Below, piece by piece: positions 1-5,488 of a DNA stretch of 5,488 nucleotides. The notes under the pieces were generated by a model. It was not told the origin of the DNA. It was given only the letters and a program-made list of their open reading frames with translations, and ran no database searches. The DNA lies in the NCBI RefSeq assembly GCF_004138495.1, contig NZ_ML142855.1, positions 147,467 to 152,954 on the forward strand. Direction: 5' to 3'. Made by a program: the position numbers and the translations under genes. How positions within the stretch are numbered: position 1 is the first letter of the stretch; every line of letters starts with the position of its first letter. Source of the DNA: Phytoactinopolyspora endophytica (GTDB lineage Bacteria > Actinomycetota > Actinomycetes > Jiangellales > Jiangellaceae).

Positions 1-2256
1 GCTGCCGTCTTCGCATAACGTCGCTGTGCCGTCCACGAGGTCGACGGCGTTCGCACGGTACGAGCGGTCGAGGTCCCACGCGTCCCACTTCGCCGGCGCG
101 TCCACGTGCAGCTGCGGCAGGTTCGCCGCCTTGCCATGCGCGATGAGGTCGCGCCCCGATGCGAGGTCGACGACGTGCGCGATGAGCCCGTTCGCGGTGA
201 TCTCGACGCGCAGCGCGGCCGAGGTCAGCTCGACGCCACCGTGCGGCAGTTCGGTGATATCCACCATGTCTGTCATATCCGCAACGTCCACCGCCCCGCC
301 GAATGCGGGGGCACCCGCCGCGGGGAACGGCGCCGCATTGATCGTGAGGCGGCGCGTTCCCGCACCCGCCAGCGCTCGCAGCGCGTCGTCGATGAGACCT
401 TCCAACCGTTCGGTGACGCGCGCATGCGAAGCCTCGGCCTCGCGGTGCACCCACGCGATCGCGGTACCGGGCAGGATGTCGTGGAACTGGAGCAGGAGCA
501 CCTCCTGCCACAGCTCGTCCAGCTCATCGTGCGGATACGGCGCGCCCGCGCGCACGGCGGCGCTCGCCGACCAGAGCTCGGCCTCGGTGAGCAGCTGCTC
601 GTTGCGACGGTTGCCTCGTTTCGTACGCGCCTGCGAGGTGTAGATGCCGCGATGGAATTCGAGGTACATCTCGCCTGACCACACGGGCGGCCCTGCGTAT
701 TCGCGCTCCACCGCGCCGAAGAAGGCGCTGGCCGTGTCGAACCGCACCCGCGGCGAGCCCTCGAGATCGGACTGCAGACGTGCGTCCTGCATCATCTCGC
801 GCGTCGGCCCTCCGCCGCCGTCGCCGTATCCGAACGGCATGAGCGAGAGCGAGGCGCCGGCGTGGTCGGCGAAGTTGCGCACGCTGCGAGCGAGCTCGAC
901 GGGTCGCATATCGCCGCTGTAGGTGTTGTTGGGCGGGAAGTGCGTGAGAATCCGTGTCCCGTCGATGCCCTCCCAGAGGAACGTGTGGTGCGGCATCCGG
1001 TTGGCATCGTTCCAGCACATCTTCTGCGTGAAGAACCAGCGGATCCCTGCCTTGCGCAGCAACTGCGGCAGCGCGCCCGGATATCCGAATGAATCGGGCA
1101 GCCACCCGACGTCGCTGCGAGCTCCGAACTCCCGCTCGAAGAAGCGGGTTCCCTGCGAGAGTTGGCGCGCCAGAGACTCGCCCGACGGCATGTTCACGTC
1201 GGACTCGACCCACATGTTGCCGACAGGAACGATGCGGCCCTGGGCAACGCGCTGCTTCACCCGTGAGTACAGCTCAGGGTCCTGGCGCTTGAGCCAGGCG
1301 AAGTGCTGTGCCGACGAGCTGGTGAACACCGCGTCCGGGTCACGGTCCATCAGGTCGACCACATTCGCGAAGGTGCGTGTGACCTTGCGCACTGTCTCTC
1401 GGGTCGGCCACAGCCACGCCGAGTCGATATGCGCGTGACCTGTCGCGATGATGCGGTGTGCCGACGCAGCCGCGGGGGAGGCGAGCAGGGGTGCGAGCAC
1501 GGCCCGCGCGGCCGGCGTCGATGCTGCGGGGTCGTCGGGGTCGAGCTCATCGAGCGCACGGTCAAGGCCCGCCAGCAGCGCTGCCCTGCGCGGTTCGTTC
1601 TCGCCGAGTTCGAGTGCGAGGCCGTGCAGCACGGTCACCTCTCGGACAAGACGCTCGACCTCGGTGTCGATCCGGTAGATCTCGAGCCGCCCCAGCCGGT
1701 ACAACGGTGCGTCAGGTGCGTCCCTCGGGTCGCCGAACGGCGTCGGCGCGTACGCACGTGCCCCCTTGAAGTCGTCGCCTCCCGACAGGTCCGGGTTGGA
1801 CGCGGCCTCGACCAGAAACGCGACCGCCTCGCCGGGCACCGCCTCGAGCGGCACGTGATGATTGCGGGGTTCGAGACCCTTCACCGCCTGCCCTGCCGGA
1901 GTACGCACCAGCCCTTCGCATTGGAACCCTGGCTTGGCGGCGTTGAACCCGAGGTCGAGCGACAGCTCGATGCGGTGCCGATCTTCAGGCGCCCAACCCG
2001 CCGGTACCCTGGCGGTGACATGGAACCAGGTGGTGCCCCATGGCCGCCCCCACTCGAAGCCGGGAGCCACCGGCGTGAACGTCTCCGGGTGAGGCAGATC
2101 GCCGAACGGAACGGGCTCGCCCGCGCCGCCCGGCTCGCCCGGCACCGTCCACGCCGCGACGTCGAGCGGCACGCTCTCGGCGATGACCGCGTCGGCCAGA
2201 TGCTCCCCGAGCCAGCGGCCGGCCCTCGCCAGGATCGAAGACGCCTGTACGTGCAC
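1..2256 (-). CDS. GH38 alpha-mannosidase, Ams1/MAN2C1-like, 3' end cut by window edge
   Basis: Retaining, metal-dependent exo-alpha-mannosidase, predicted cytoplasmic because no signal peptide is visible. The frame is open for 752 codons and leaves the window without a stop. Family members are about 1000 residues, so roughly a quarter is missing. Residues 1-260 form an N-terminal beta-rich region with the WGTTWFHVTARVP signature (from residue 73), as in Ams1/MAN2C1-type enzymes. The catalytic GH38 domain follows: HAHIDSAWLWP carries metal ligands H276 and D278, WLPDSFGY carries the expected nucleophile and ligand D388, and PFGYGDGGGGPT lies at 474-485. YLEFHRGIYTSQA (531-543) leads into the mid domain, where FHDILPGT supplies the last expected metal ligand, H592. 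The C-terminal beta domain starts near residue 640. The GTG start at 2254-2256 is preferred: an AAGGA site sits 8 nt upstream and no in-frame ATG occurs before mid-protein. It begins 4 nt after permease 2, so it is the last visible operon gene. The family call is secure; linkage specificity is not readable. Confidence 0.96.
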   Translation of the reverse strand, partial: MHVQASSILARAGRWLGEHLADAVIAESVPLDVAAWTVPGEPGGAGEPVPFGDLPHPETFTPVAPGFEWGRPWGTTWFHVTARVPAGWAPEDRHRIELSLDLGFNAAKPGFQCEGLVRTPAGQAVKGLEPRNHHVPLEAVPGEAVAFLVEAASNPDLSGGDDFKGARAYAPTPFGDPRDAPDAPLYRLGRLEIYRIDTEVERLVREVTVLHGLALELGENEPRRAALLAGLDRALDELDPDDPAASTPAARAVLAPLLASPAAASAHRIIATGHAHIDSAWLWPTRETVRKVTRTFANVVDLMDRDPDAVFTSSSAQHFAWLKRQDPELYSRVKQRVAQGRIVPVGNMWVESDVNMPSGESLARQLSQGTRFFEREFGARSDVGWLPDSFGYPGALPQLLRKAGIRWFFTQKMCWNDANRMPHHTFLWEGIDGTRILTHFPPNNTYSGDMRPVELARSVRNFADHAGASLSLMPFGYGDGGGGPTREMMQDARLQSDLEGSPRVRFDTASAFFGAVEREYAGPPVWSGEMYLEFHRGIYTSQARTKRGNRRNEQLLTEAELWSASAAVRAGAPYPHDELDELWQEVLLLQFHDILPGTAIAWVHREAEASHARVTERLEGLIDDALRALAGAGTRRLTINAAPFPAAGAPAFGGAVDVADMTDMVDITELPHGGVELTSAALRVEITANGLIAHVVDLASGRDLIAHGKAANLPQLHVDAPAKWDAWDLDRSYRANAVDLVDGTATLCEDGS

Positions 2257-2260
2257 GCCC

Positions 2261-3148
2261 TCAGTCCTTGAGCCCTGCGTTGATGTTCGACGAGGTGACG
2301 TACCTCTGGAACACGAGATAGAGGAGTATCAGCGGGATCATCGACAGCACGGACGCCGACAGCAGCACGCTCCAGTTGATGTTCTCGGCGCCGACGAGCG
2401 AACGCAAGGCGATCTGCAGTGTGAACTGATCGGGGTCGCCCAGGATGATGAGCGGCAGAATGTAGTCGTTCCAGCGCCATTGGAATGACACGATCGCGAG
2501 CGTGAGCATGATGGGCCGCGCCAGCGGCACCATGATGCGCAGGAAGATGCCGTACTCGCTCGCGCCGTCGATGCGGGCGGCATCGATGAGCTCGTCCGGG
2601 ACCGTCAGGTAGAACTGGCGGAACATGAACACACCCGTCGGCGTGAGTATCGACGGCATGATGACGCCCAGCAGCGAGTTGTACATGCCGAGGTCACGCA
2701 CGACCATGAACATCGGGTTCAGGATGACCTCGCCCGGCAGCATCGTCATCGACAGGACGCACAGGCCGAGCACGCTGAGCCACGGGTTCTTGTACTTCGC
2801 CAGCGCGTAGCCTGTCGACGCGCACAGGAACACGGTGATGATCGTCGTCACTGCCGCTACGGTGAACGTGTTGCCGAGGTAGCGCAGGAAATCGATGCGT
2901 TCGAACGCATCCTCGTAACCACCGAGTGTCCACTCCCGCGGGAAGAACGACAGGGGGTAGCTGAACAACTCGCCGCCCGGTTTGAACGACGACAACAGGA
3001 ACCAGAGCAGAGGGAACGCCATGAGCGCGGCGAGGACCCACAGCATGGTGGTGGGGAAGATGCTGCGGCGGATTTCACCGTGCCCGCGCCGCCGGTCATA
3101 CTTCTTGCGCTTCTTCGGGGGCACCGTGAGCGCGTCCGTCGTCACCAT
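2261..3148 (-). CDS. Carbohydrate ABC transporter permease 2 (MalG-like, CUT1 family)
   Basis: Inner-membrane subunit of a binding-protein-dependent sugar importer, 295 residues, a normal MalG-type length. After a basic N-terminus (KKRKK and RRR in residues 12-21) there are hydrophobic segments near 33-54, 94-115, 124-150, 157-178, 212-235 and 262-281, consistent with six membrane spans. LLSSFKP (51-57) is typical just after the first span. The ATPase-docking EAA loop reads D189-A-A, x3, G195, x9, I205, x, VP, a mild variant with D for E and VP for LP. Other family marks are FQWRWNDYILPL (222-233) and the C-terminal NINAGLKD. The ATG overlaps the TGA of permease 1 by 7 nt (ATGGTGA), with GAGGAA 6 nt upstream. 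It should pair with permease 1 and the upstream lipoprotein. The family is certain; the transported sugar is inferred from the adjacent mannosidase. Confidence 0.95.
   Translation of the reverse strand: MVTTDALTVPPKKRKKYDRRRGHGEIRRSIFPTTMLWVLAALMAFPLLWFLLSSFKPGGELFSYPLSFFPREWTLGGYEDAFERIDFLRYLGNTFTVAAVTTIITVFLCASTGYALAKYKNPWLSVLGLCVLSMTMLPGEVILNPMFMVVRDLGMYNSLLGVIMPSILTPTGVFMFRQFYLTVPDELIDAARIDGASEYGIFLRIMVPLARPIMLTLAIVSFQWRWNDYILPLIILGDPDQFTLQIALRSLVGAENINWSVLLSASVLSMIPLILLYLVFQRYVTSSNINAGLKD
2265..2269 (-). promoter_or_regulatory. Ribosome binding site of the mannosidase, inside permease 2
   Basis: AAGGA lies 8 nt before the GTG at 2254-2256, within the last codons of permease 2, whose TGA occupies 2261-2263. 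Good spacing decides the GTG start. The arrangement implies that ribosomes finishing permease 2 can re-initiate on the mannosidase, which is an inference from position. Confidence 0.7.
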
Positions 3149-4086
3149 GCGTTCTTCCTCTTGCTGATACGGAGCTGGATGATCGCGATGACCATGAGGA
3201 TCACCAACAGGACCATCGAGGCCGCACTCGCATATCCGACGAGCGAGCGCTCGAATCCGGTCTCATAGATGTACTGGACGATCAGGCGGTTCTGCGTACC
3301 GGGCCCGCCGCCGTTGAGCGCCTGGATCATCGCGAACTCCTTCATGGCGGTCAGCGACGACAGCAGGATGACGAGCACGGAGGTCGGAGCGATGGACGGC
3401 AAAGTGATATACCAGAAGCGCTGCCGGCCGTTCGCTCCGTCGAGTTCCGCGGCCTCATAGTACGACTGCGGCACGTTGCTGATGGCCGCGATGAACAGCA
3501 GCATATTGAAGGCGGCGCCGCCCCACGCAGATGCGAGCACCGCGACGAAAAGCGACAAGTCGGCGTTGCTCGCCCACTGCACCGAGTCTCCGCCCAGCAG
3601 ACGGATGATGTAGTTGACGAACCCGAAGCTCTCGCCGAACATCCACCGCCAGATGACACCGGCGACGATGGGCGAAACGAGCCATGGCACGAAGAAGATG
3701 ATGCGCGCCGGCGTCTTGCCCCGCGCTCGCTTCGTGGTGAGGGCCACGGCCATGGCAAGCGCCAGACAATAACCGACAGGCACCGCGAAGGCGGCGTACA
3801 ACAGCGTGCGCCCGAGCGACTGGTAGAACTCAGAGTCTCCGAACAGGTCGGTGTAGTTGGACATCCCGACGAACTCGGGTTCTCCCCAGCCGCGGTAGTC
3901 GGTGAGCGAGTACGACAGCCCGAGCACGCCAGGCCACAGGAAGAACAGGCCGAACAGTACTGCTGTGGCGACCGTGAAGATGAAGGGCGCGAGGCGGTAG
4001 CGGCTGATTCGGCGGCGCCGAACGCGGCGACCGTCCTCCCCCGCCCGATGGGCGGAGGAGGACGGACTCAAGGTGGGGAGAGTCAT
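3142..4086 (-). CDS. Carbohydrate ABC transporter permease 1 (MalF-like, CUT1 family)
   Basis: Inner-membrane subunit of a sugar ABC importer, 314 residues, the usual length for MalF-type proteins that lack the enterobacterial extra domain. A hydrophilic, Ser- and Arg-rich cytoplasmic N-terminus (residues 1-32, with RRVRRRR at 20-26) precedes spans near 33-58, 94-116, 128-149, 178-201, 233-254 and 286-305. The EAA loop is canonical: E211-A-A, x3, G217, x9, I227, x, L229-P230; it docks the ATPase. NGGGPGTQNRLIVQYIYETGF (258-278) is the segment usually conserved before the last span. The ATG is the only plausible start, but its AAGGA is 13 nt away, which is long. A strong hairpin begins 21 nt downstream of the first base of the ATG, covering codons 8-19. 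The gene lies 30 nt after the lipoprotein and overlaps permease 2 by 7 nt. No ATPase gene is adjacent, so a shared MsiK-type ATPase is inferred. Confidence 0.95.
   Translation of the reverse strand: MTLPTLSPSSSAHRAGEDGRRVRRRRISRYRLAPFIFTVATAVLFGLFFLWPGVLGLSYSLTDYRGWGEPEFVGMSNYTDLFGDSEFYQSLGRTLLYAAFAVPVGYCLALAMAVALTTKRARGKTPARIIFFVPWLVSPIVAGVIWRWMFGESFGFVNYIIRLLGGDSVQWASNADLSLFVAVLASAWGGAAFNMLLFIAAISNVPQSYYEAAELDGANGRQRFWYITLPSIAPTSVLVILLSSLTAMKEFAMIQALNGGGPGTQNRLIVQYIYETGFERSLVGYASAASMVLLVILMVIAIIQLRISKRKNAW
3155..3160 (-). promoter_or_regulatory. Ribosome binding site of permease 2
   Basis: GAGGAA lies 6 nt before the ATG at 3146-3148, inside the final codons of permease 1. It supports this start and, with the 7-nt gene overlap, translational coupling of the two permeases, which are needed in equal amounts. 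Confidence 0.65.
4008..4022 (-). repeat. Small hairpin adjoining the strong one in permease 1
   Basis: Perfect 6-bp arms (ttcggc at 4008-4013, gccgaa at 4017-4022) enclose 3 nt, 8 nt downstream of the larger hairpin in transcript order. It falls in codons for the Arg-rich N-terminus of permease 1. In GC-rich coding DNA a stem this short may be chance; it is listed because it stacks next to the stronger one. Confidence 0.35.
4031..4065 (-). repeat. Strong 16-bp hairpin inside the 5' end of permease 1
   Basis: Arms at 4031-4046 and 4050-4065 are complementary over 16 positions around a 3-nt loop. The single DNA mismatch (c4040 against a4056) becomes a G-U wobble in the transcript, so the whole mRNA stem can pair. 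The stem is nearly all G and C. No U-run follows, so it is not a classical intrinsic terminator. It lies just beyond the expected footprint of a ribosome initiating on permease 1. By analogy with the hairpins between malE and malF, it may protect the lipoprotein part of the mRNA or lower permease expression; that role is inferred. Confidence 0.7.
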
Positions 4087-4099
4087 AGAACTATGAGCT

Positions 4100-4104
4100 T
4101 CCTT
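4100..4104 (-). promoter_or_regulatory. Probable, widely spaced ribosome binding site of permease 1
   Basis: AAGGA sits in the 30-nt gap after the lipoprotein stop codon (TGA, 4117-4119), 13 nt ahead of the permease ATG. The spacing is longer than the usual 5-9 nt and suggests weaker initiation. No better site or alternative in-frame start is visible. Confidence 0.45.
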
Positions 4105-4116
4105 CGTGCGCCGCGC

Positions 4117-5385
4117 TCAGTCGGCCAGCTGCTCGGTTGAGACGCTGCCGATGTTCTCCACTGTCTCCTCGAGCGACTGCTCGCCGTTGAGGAACTTGAT
4201 CGTCTCGTCCTGGAGGGGCTCGGAGTCGACGGACTTGCCCTGGTAGCCGTGCAGCACGCCATCGGTCGTCTGCACCGCCGAGATGTCCGGAGACGCGAGG
4301 ATCTCGCCGTTGTACAGCTGGAACGCGTACTCGTCCTCGTCGTAGCTGACCTCGAGCCCGTCCAGCACGGGCAGGCAGCCCGAGATCTCGCAATACTCGC
4401 GGTAGTTCTCCTCCGAGTACAGCCACTCGATGAAGTCGAGGGTCTCCTCCTCGACGCCCGTGCCGTCGAACGCCACGATCCACGACGCGGCACCGTAGTT
4501 GGTCGCGCGCACCGGCTGCTGCGGCAACGGCACGGAGACCCACTCGAAGTCGGTGATGGTCTCCTGGAAGTCCGCGATCTGCCACACGCCCGACATGTAG
4601 CCGGCGACGCGACCCGACTTGAACGTCGCACTCGGGTCGTCCGCCGCACCCCACACCGCTTGGGGCATGACGCCGTCCTCGTGTAGCTGCTTGAAGTACT
4701 CCAGCCCGTCCGCCCCGGCCTCGTCGAGCGCCCAGCTGCCGTCGGACTGCTCGGTGACGCCATCGCTGCCGAACTCGTAGAGGAAGGAGCGCAGGCGATG
4801 TGCGGAGTTGTCCATGACGACGCCGAACTCGGCGTCTGTGGCCTCAACGACCTCATTCGACTTCTCGACGTACTCGTCCCACGTCCACTCCTCGTCGAGT
4901 GTCGTCGGATAGTCCACGCCGGCTTCGTCCCACAGCGACTGGTTGAGGAACATGCCCACGCCCGTGAGGGTCGTCGGCAGTGCCTTGACCTGGTCGTCGG
5001 CGGGGTCGGCGACCGAGAGGGTGTCGATGATACCGACATCGTTGAAGATGTCGGTCAGGTCAAGGAGGCGGTCGGTCCATGCCGGGTCGGTCGACGGCGA
5101 CGCCGCCAACGCCGGTAGGTCGTTCGCCTGCGACGCGGTGCGCAGGCGTGTACGCAGGTCCTCGTTGGGTACCTCGACGACCTCCAAGCGCACGCCCGTC
5201 TCTTCGAGGTACTTCTCCGCTAGCTGGGCGTAGCCGCCGCCCTGGTTGACATCGCCCGACTGCATGAGCTCGAGCACGACTTCGCCGTCGGAACCCCCGT
5301 CGTCGCTCGAGCATGACGCGAGTACGAGCGCGCCGATCGTCACCGTAGCGGTGGCAAGCGAGCGGATCAGGTGGTGACGCTTCAC
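4117..5385 (-). CDS. Extracellular sugar-binding lipoprotein of an ABC importer (SBP family 1)
   Basis: Captures the oligosaccharide outside the cell and delivers it to the two permeases; 422 residues, standard for the family. A lipoprotein signal peptide is clear: basic start (KRHHLIR), hydrophobic core (residues 9-23) and lipobox L22-A-S-C25, so C25 would be lipidated. A short Ser/Asp/Gly linker follows, then the mature domain. Family-like stretches include VAGYMSGVWQI (W268), in the usual ligand-site region, and the acidic, soluble surface expected of a secreted actinobacterial protein. Two cysteines, C332 and C337 (CEISGC), are the only ones seen in the mature part besides C25 and could form a disulfide. 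I chose the GTG at 5383-5385 because GAGGAG stands 5 nt upstream and the signal peptide begins there. In-frame starts at 5412 (ATG) and 5445 (GTG) lack such sites. First gene of the operon. A mannoside ligand is inferred from the linked GH38 enzyme. Confidence 0.94.
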   Translation of the reverse strand: MKRHHLIRSLATATVTIGALVLASCSSDDGGSDGEVVLELMQSGDVNQGGGYAQLAEKYLEETGVRLEVVEVPNEDLRTRLRTASQANDLPALAASPSTDPAWTDRLLDLTDIFNDVGIIDTLSVADPADDQVKALPTTLTGVGMFLNQSLWDEAGVDYPTTLDEEWTWDEYVEKSNEVVEATDAEFGVVMDNSAHRLRSFLYEFGSDGVTEQSDGSWALDEAGADGLEYFKQLHEDGVMPQAVWGAADDPSATFKSGRVAGYMSGVWQIADFQETITDFEWVSVPLPQQPVRATNYGAASWIVAFDGTGVEEETLDFIEWLYSEENYREYCEISGCLPVLDGLEVSYDEDEYAFQLYNGEILASPDISAVQTTDGVLHGYQGKSVDSEPLQDETIKFLNGEQSLEETVENIGSVSTEQLAD

Positions 5386-5390
5386 TGGGT

Positions 5391-5396
5391 CTCCTC
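5391..5396 (-). promoter_or_regulatory. Ribosome binding site of the binding lipoprotein
   Basis: GAGGAG stands 5 nt before the GTG at 5383-5385 and decides that start over the in-frame ATG at 5410-5412 and GTG at 5443-5445. It lies 3 nt downstream of the 20-bp hairpin at 5400-5419, so the hairpin leaves the site exposed. Confidence 0.75.
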
Positions 5397-5399
5397 GCC

Positions 5400-5419
5400 G
5401 ACGCTCAGCCATGAGCGTC
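5400..5419 (-). repeat. Leader hairpin just before the ribosome binding site
   Basis: Perfect 8-bp arms (GACGCTCA and TGAGCGTC) enclose a 4-nt loop, in the leader between the presumed promoter and the first gene. It could stabilise the 5' end of the mRNA, tune access to the adjacent ribosome binding site, or be a protein-binding palindrome. It contains the unused in-frame ATG at 5410-5412. Confidence 0.6.
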
Positions 5420-5432
5420 TGTCTCTGTGTGG

Positions 5433-5449
5433 TCGGGTGGATCACCCGA
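5433..5449. repeat. 17-bp inverted repeat in the leader or promoter-proximal region
   Basis: Perfect 7-bp arms TCGGGTG and CACCCGA are separated by 3 bp. If transcription starts near 5453, it falls at the very 5' end of the message and may form a hairpin; as DNA it may be a second operator. Its centre is about 29-32 bp from the centres of the palindromes on either side. Confidence 0.5.
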
Positions 5450-5459
5450 GAGGCATTTG

Positions 5460-5465
5460 ATCGTA
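5460..5465 (-). promoter_or_regulatory. Possible -10 promoter element of the operon
   Basis: TACGAT fits the loose TAnnnT pattern of actinobacterial housekeeping promoters and would start transcription near 5453, giving a leader of roughly 68 nt. No convincing -35 box is visible: the matching place, near 5483-5488, reads TCGCAC at the window edge. It overlaps the 16-bp palindrome, as expected for a repressed promoter. Confidence 0.3.
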
Positions 5466-5478
5466 TGTCTTGACATAC
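5463..5478. promoter_or_regulatory. 16-bp perfect palindrome, candidate repressor operator
   Basis: Plus strand GTATGTC-TT-GACATAC has 7-bp perfect arms about a 2-bp centre, 78 bp upstream of the first gene's GTG. It is AT-richer than its surroundings and overlaps the possible -10 element, the classic position for a repressor site. The GTC-2-GAC core resembles operators of HutC-type GntR regulators (DasR binds a GTCTAGAC core), but the regulator family cannot be assigned from one site and no regulator gene is in the window. Confidence 0.55.
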
Positions 5479-5488
5479 TCTTGTGCGA

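Noticed and set aside
26..678. Plus-strand open frames near the left edge
   Set aside because: They are antisense to the mannosidase, have biased composition and show no ribosome binding site or family match.
1303..2271. Long plus-strand open frame (322 codons) opposite the mannosidase
   Set aside because: Its translation is Arg-rich with no recognisable domain, and it lies wholly antisense to a frame carrying all GH38 motifs. Such shadows are common in GC-rich DNA.
2259..2272. Hairpin masking the mannosidase ribosome binding site
   Set aside because: Only 4 bp pair (CTCA with TGAG), too weak to claim in GC-rich sequence.
4031..4065. Intrinsic terminator after the lipoprotein gene
   Set aside because: The hairpin has no following U-run and lies inside an intact permease gene that must be transcribed; at most it gives partial attenuation or mRNA protection.
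4083..5039. Minus-strand open frame (318 codons) overlapping the binding lipoprotein in another frame
   Set aside because: The product is a low-complexity Ser/Arg/Thr string, whereas the other frame has a signal peptide, lipobox and family motifs.
5386..5445. Longer N-terminus of the binding lipoprotein from GTG 5445 or ATG 5412
   Set aside because: Neither start has a ribosome binding site, and both put extra residues ahead of an already complete lipoprotein signal peptide.
5442..5456. Tiny upstream reading frame (ATG-CCT-CTC-GGG-TGA) in the leader
   Set aside because: It has no ribosome binding site, and its ATG falls at or before the likely transcription start, so translation is not supported.
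1..5488. Mobile element, CRISPR, tRNA or defence system
   Set aside because: All but about 100 bp is accounted for by four metabolic genes, and no direct repeat array, transposase motif or tRNA-like fold was seen.

Overview
This window is one GC-rich, minus-strand catabolic operon, read from high to low coordinates: a sugar-binding lipoprotein, two ABC-transporter membrane permeases, and a family GH38 alpha-mannosidase that runs off the left edge of the window. Third codon positions are overwhelmingly G or C, two of the four genes use GTG starts, and no dedicated ATPase gene accompanies the permeases. This fits a high-GC Gram-positive (Actinomycetota, perhaps Micrococcales). The genus cannot be fixed from the sequence alone.

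Layout from right to left. Positions 5386-5488 are the control region, with three perfect inverted repeats: a 16-bp palindrome at 5463-5478 (candidate operator), a 17-bp one at 5433-5449, and a 20-bp hairpin at 5400-5419 just ahead of the ribosome binding site. The binding lipoprotein occupies 4117-5385. After 30 nt comes permease 1 (3142-4086), whose start is followed by an unusually strong hairpin inside the coding sequence (4031-4065). Permease 2 (2261-3148) overlaps it by 7 nt. The mannosidase (1-2256, incomplete) starts 4 nt after permease 2 ends, and its ribosome binding site lies inside the last codons of permease 2. The tight junctions argue for one transcript with coupled translation.

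Inferred function: the lipoprotein captures an oligosaccharide outside the cell, probably an alpha-mannoside such as an N-glycan or mannan fragment. The two permeases form the channel, energised by a shared ATPase encoded elsewhere (as MsiK does in Streptomyces). The mannosidase has no signal peptide, so it would release mannose in the cytoplasm. The transporter family and the enzyme family are secure; the mannoside substrate rests on gene neighbourhood.

I found no RNA gene, CRISPR array, mobile element or attachment site, and no undescribed system. The less ordinary signals are the three-palindrome leader and the strong hairpin at the lipoprotein/permease boundary.
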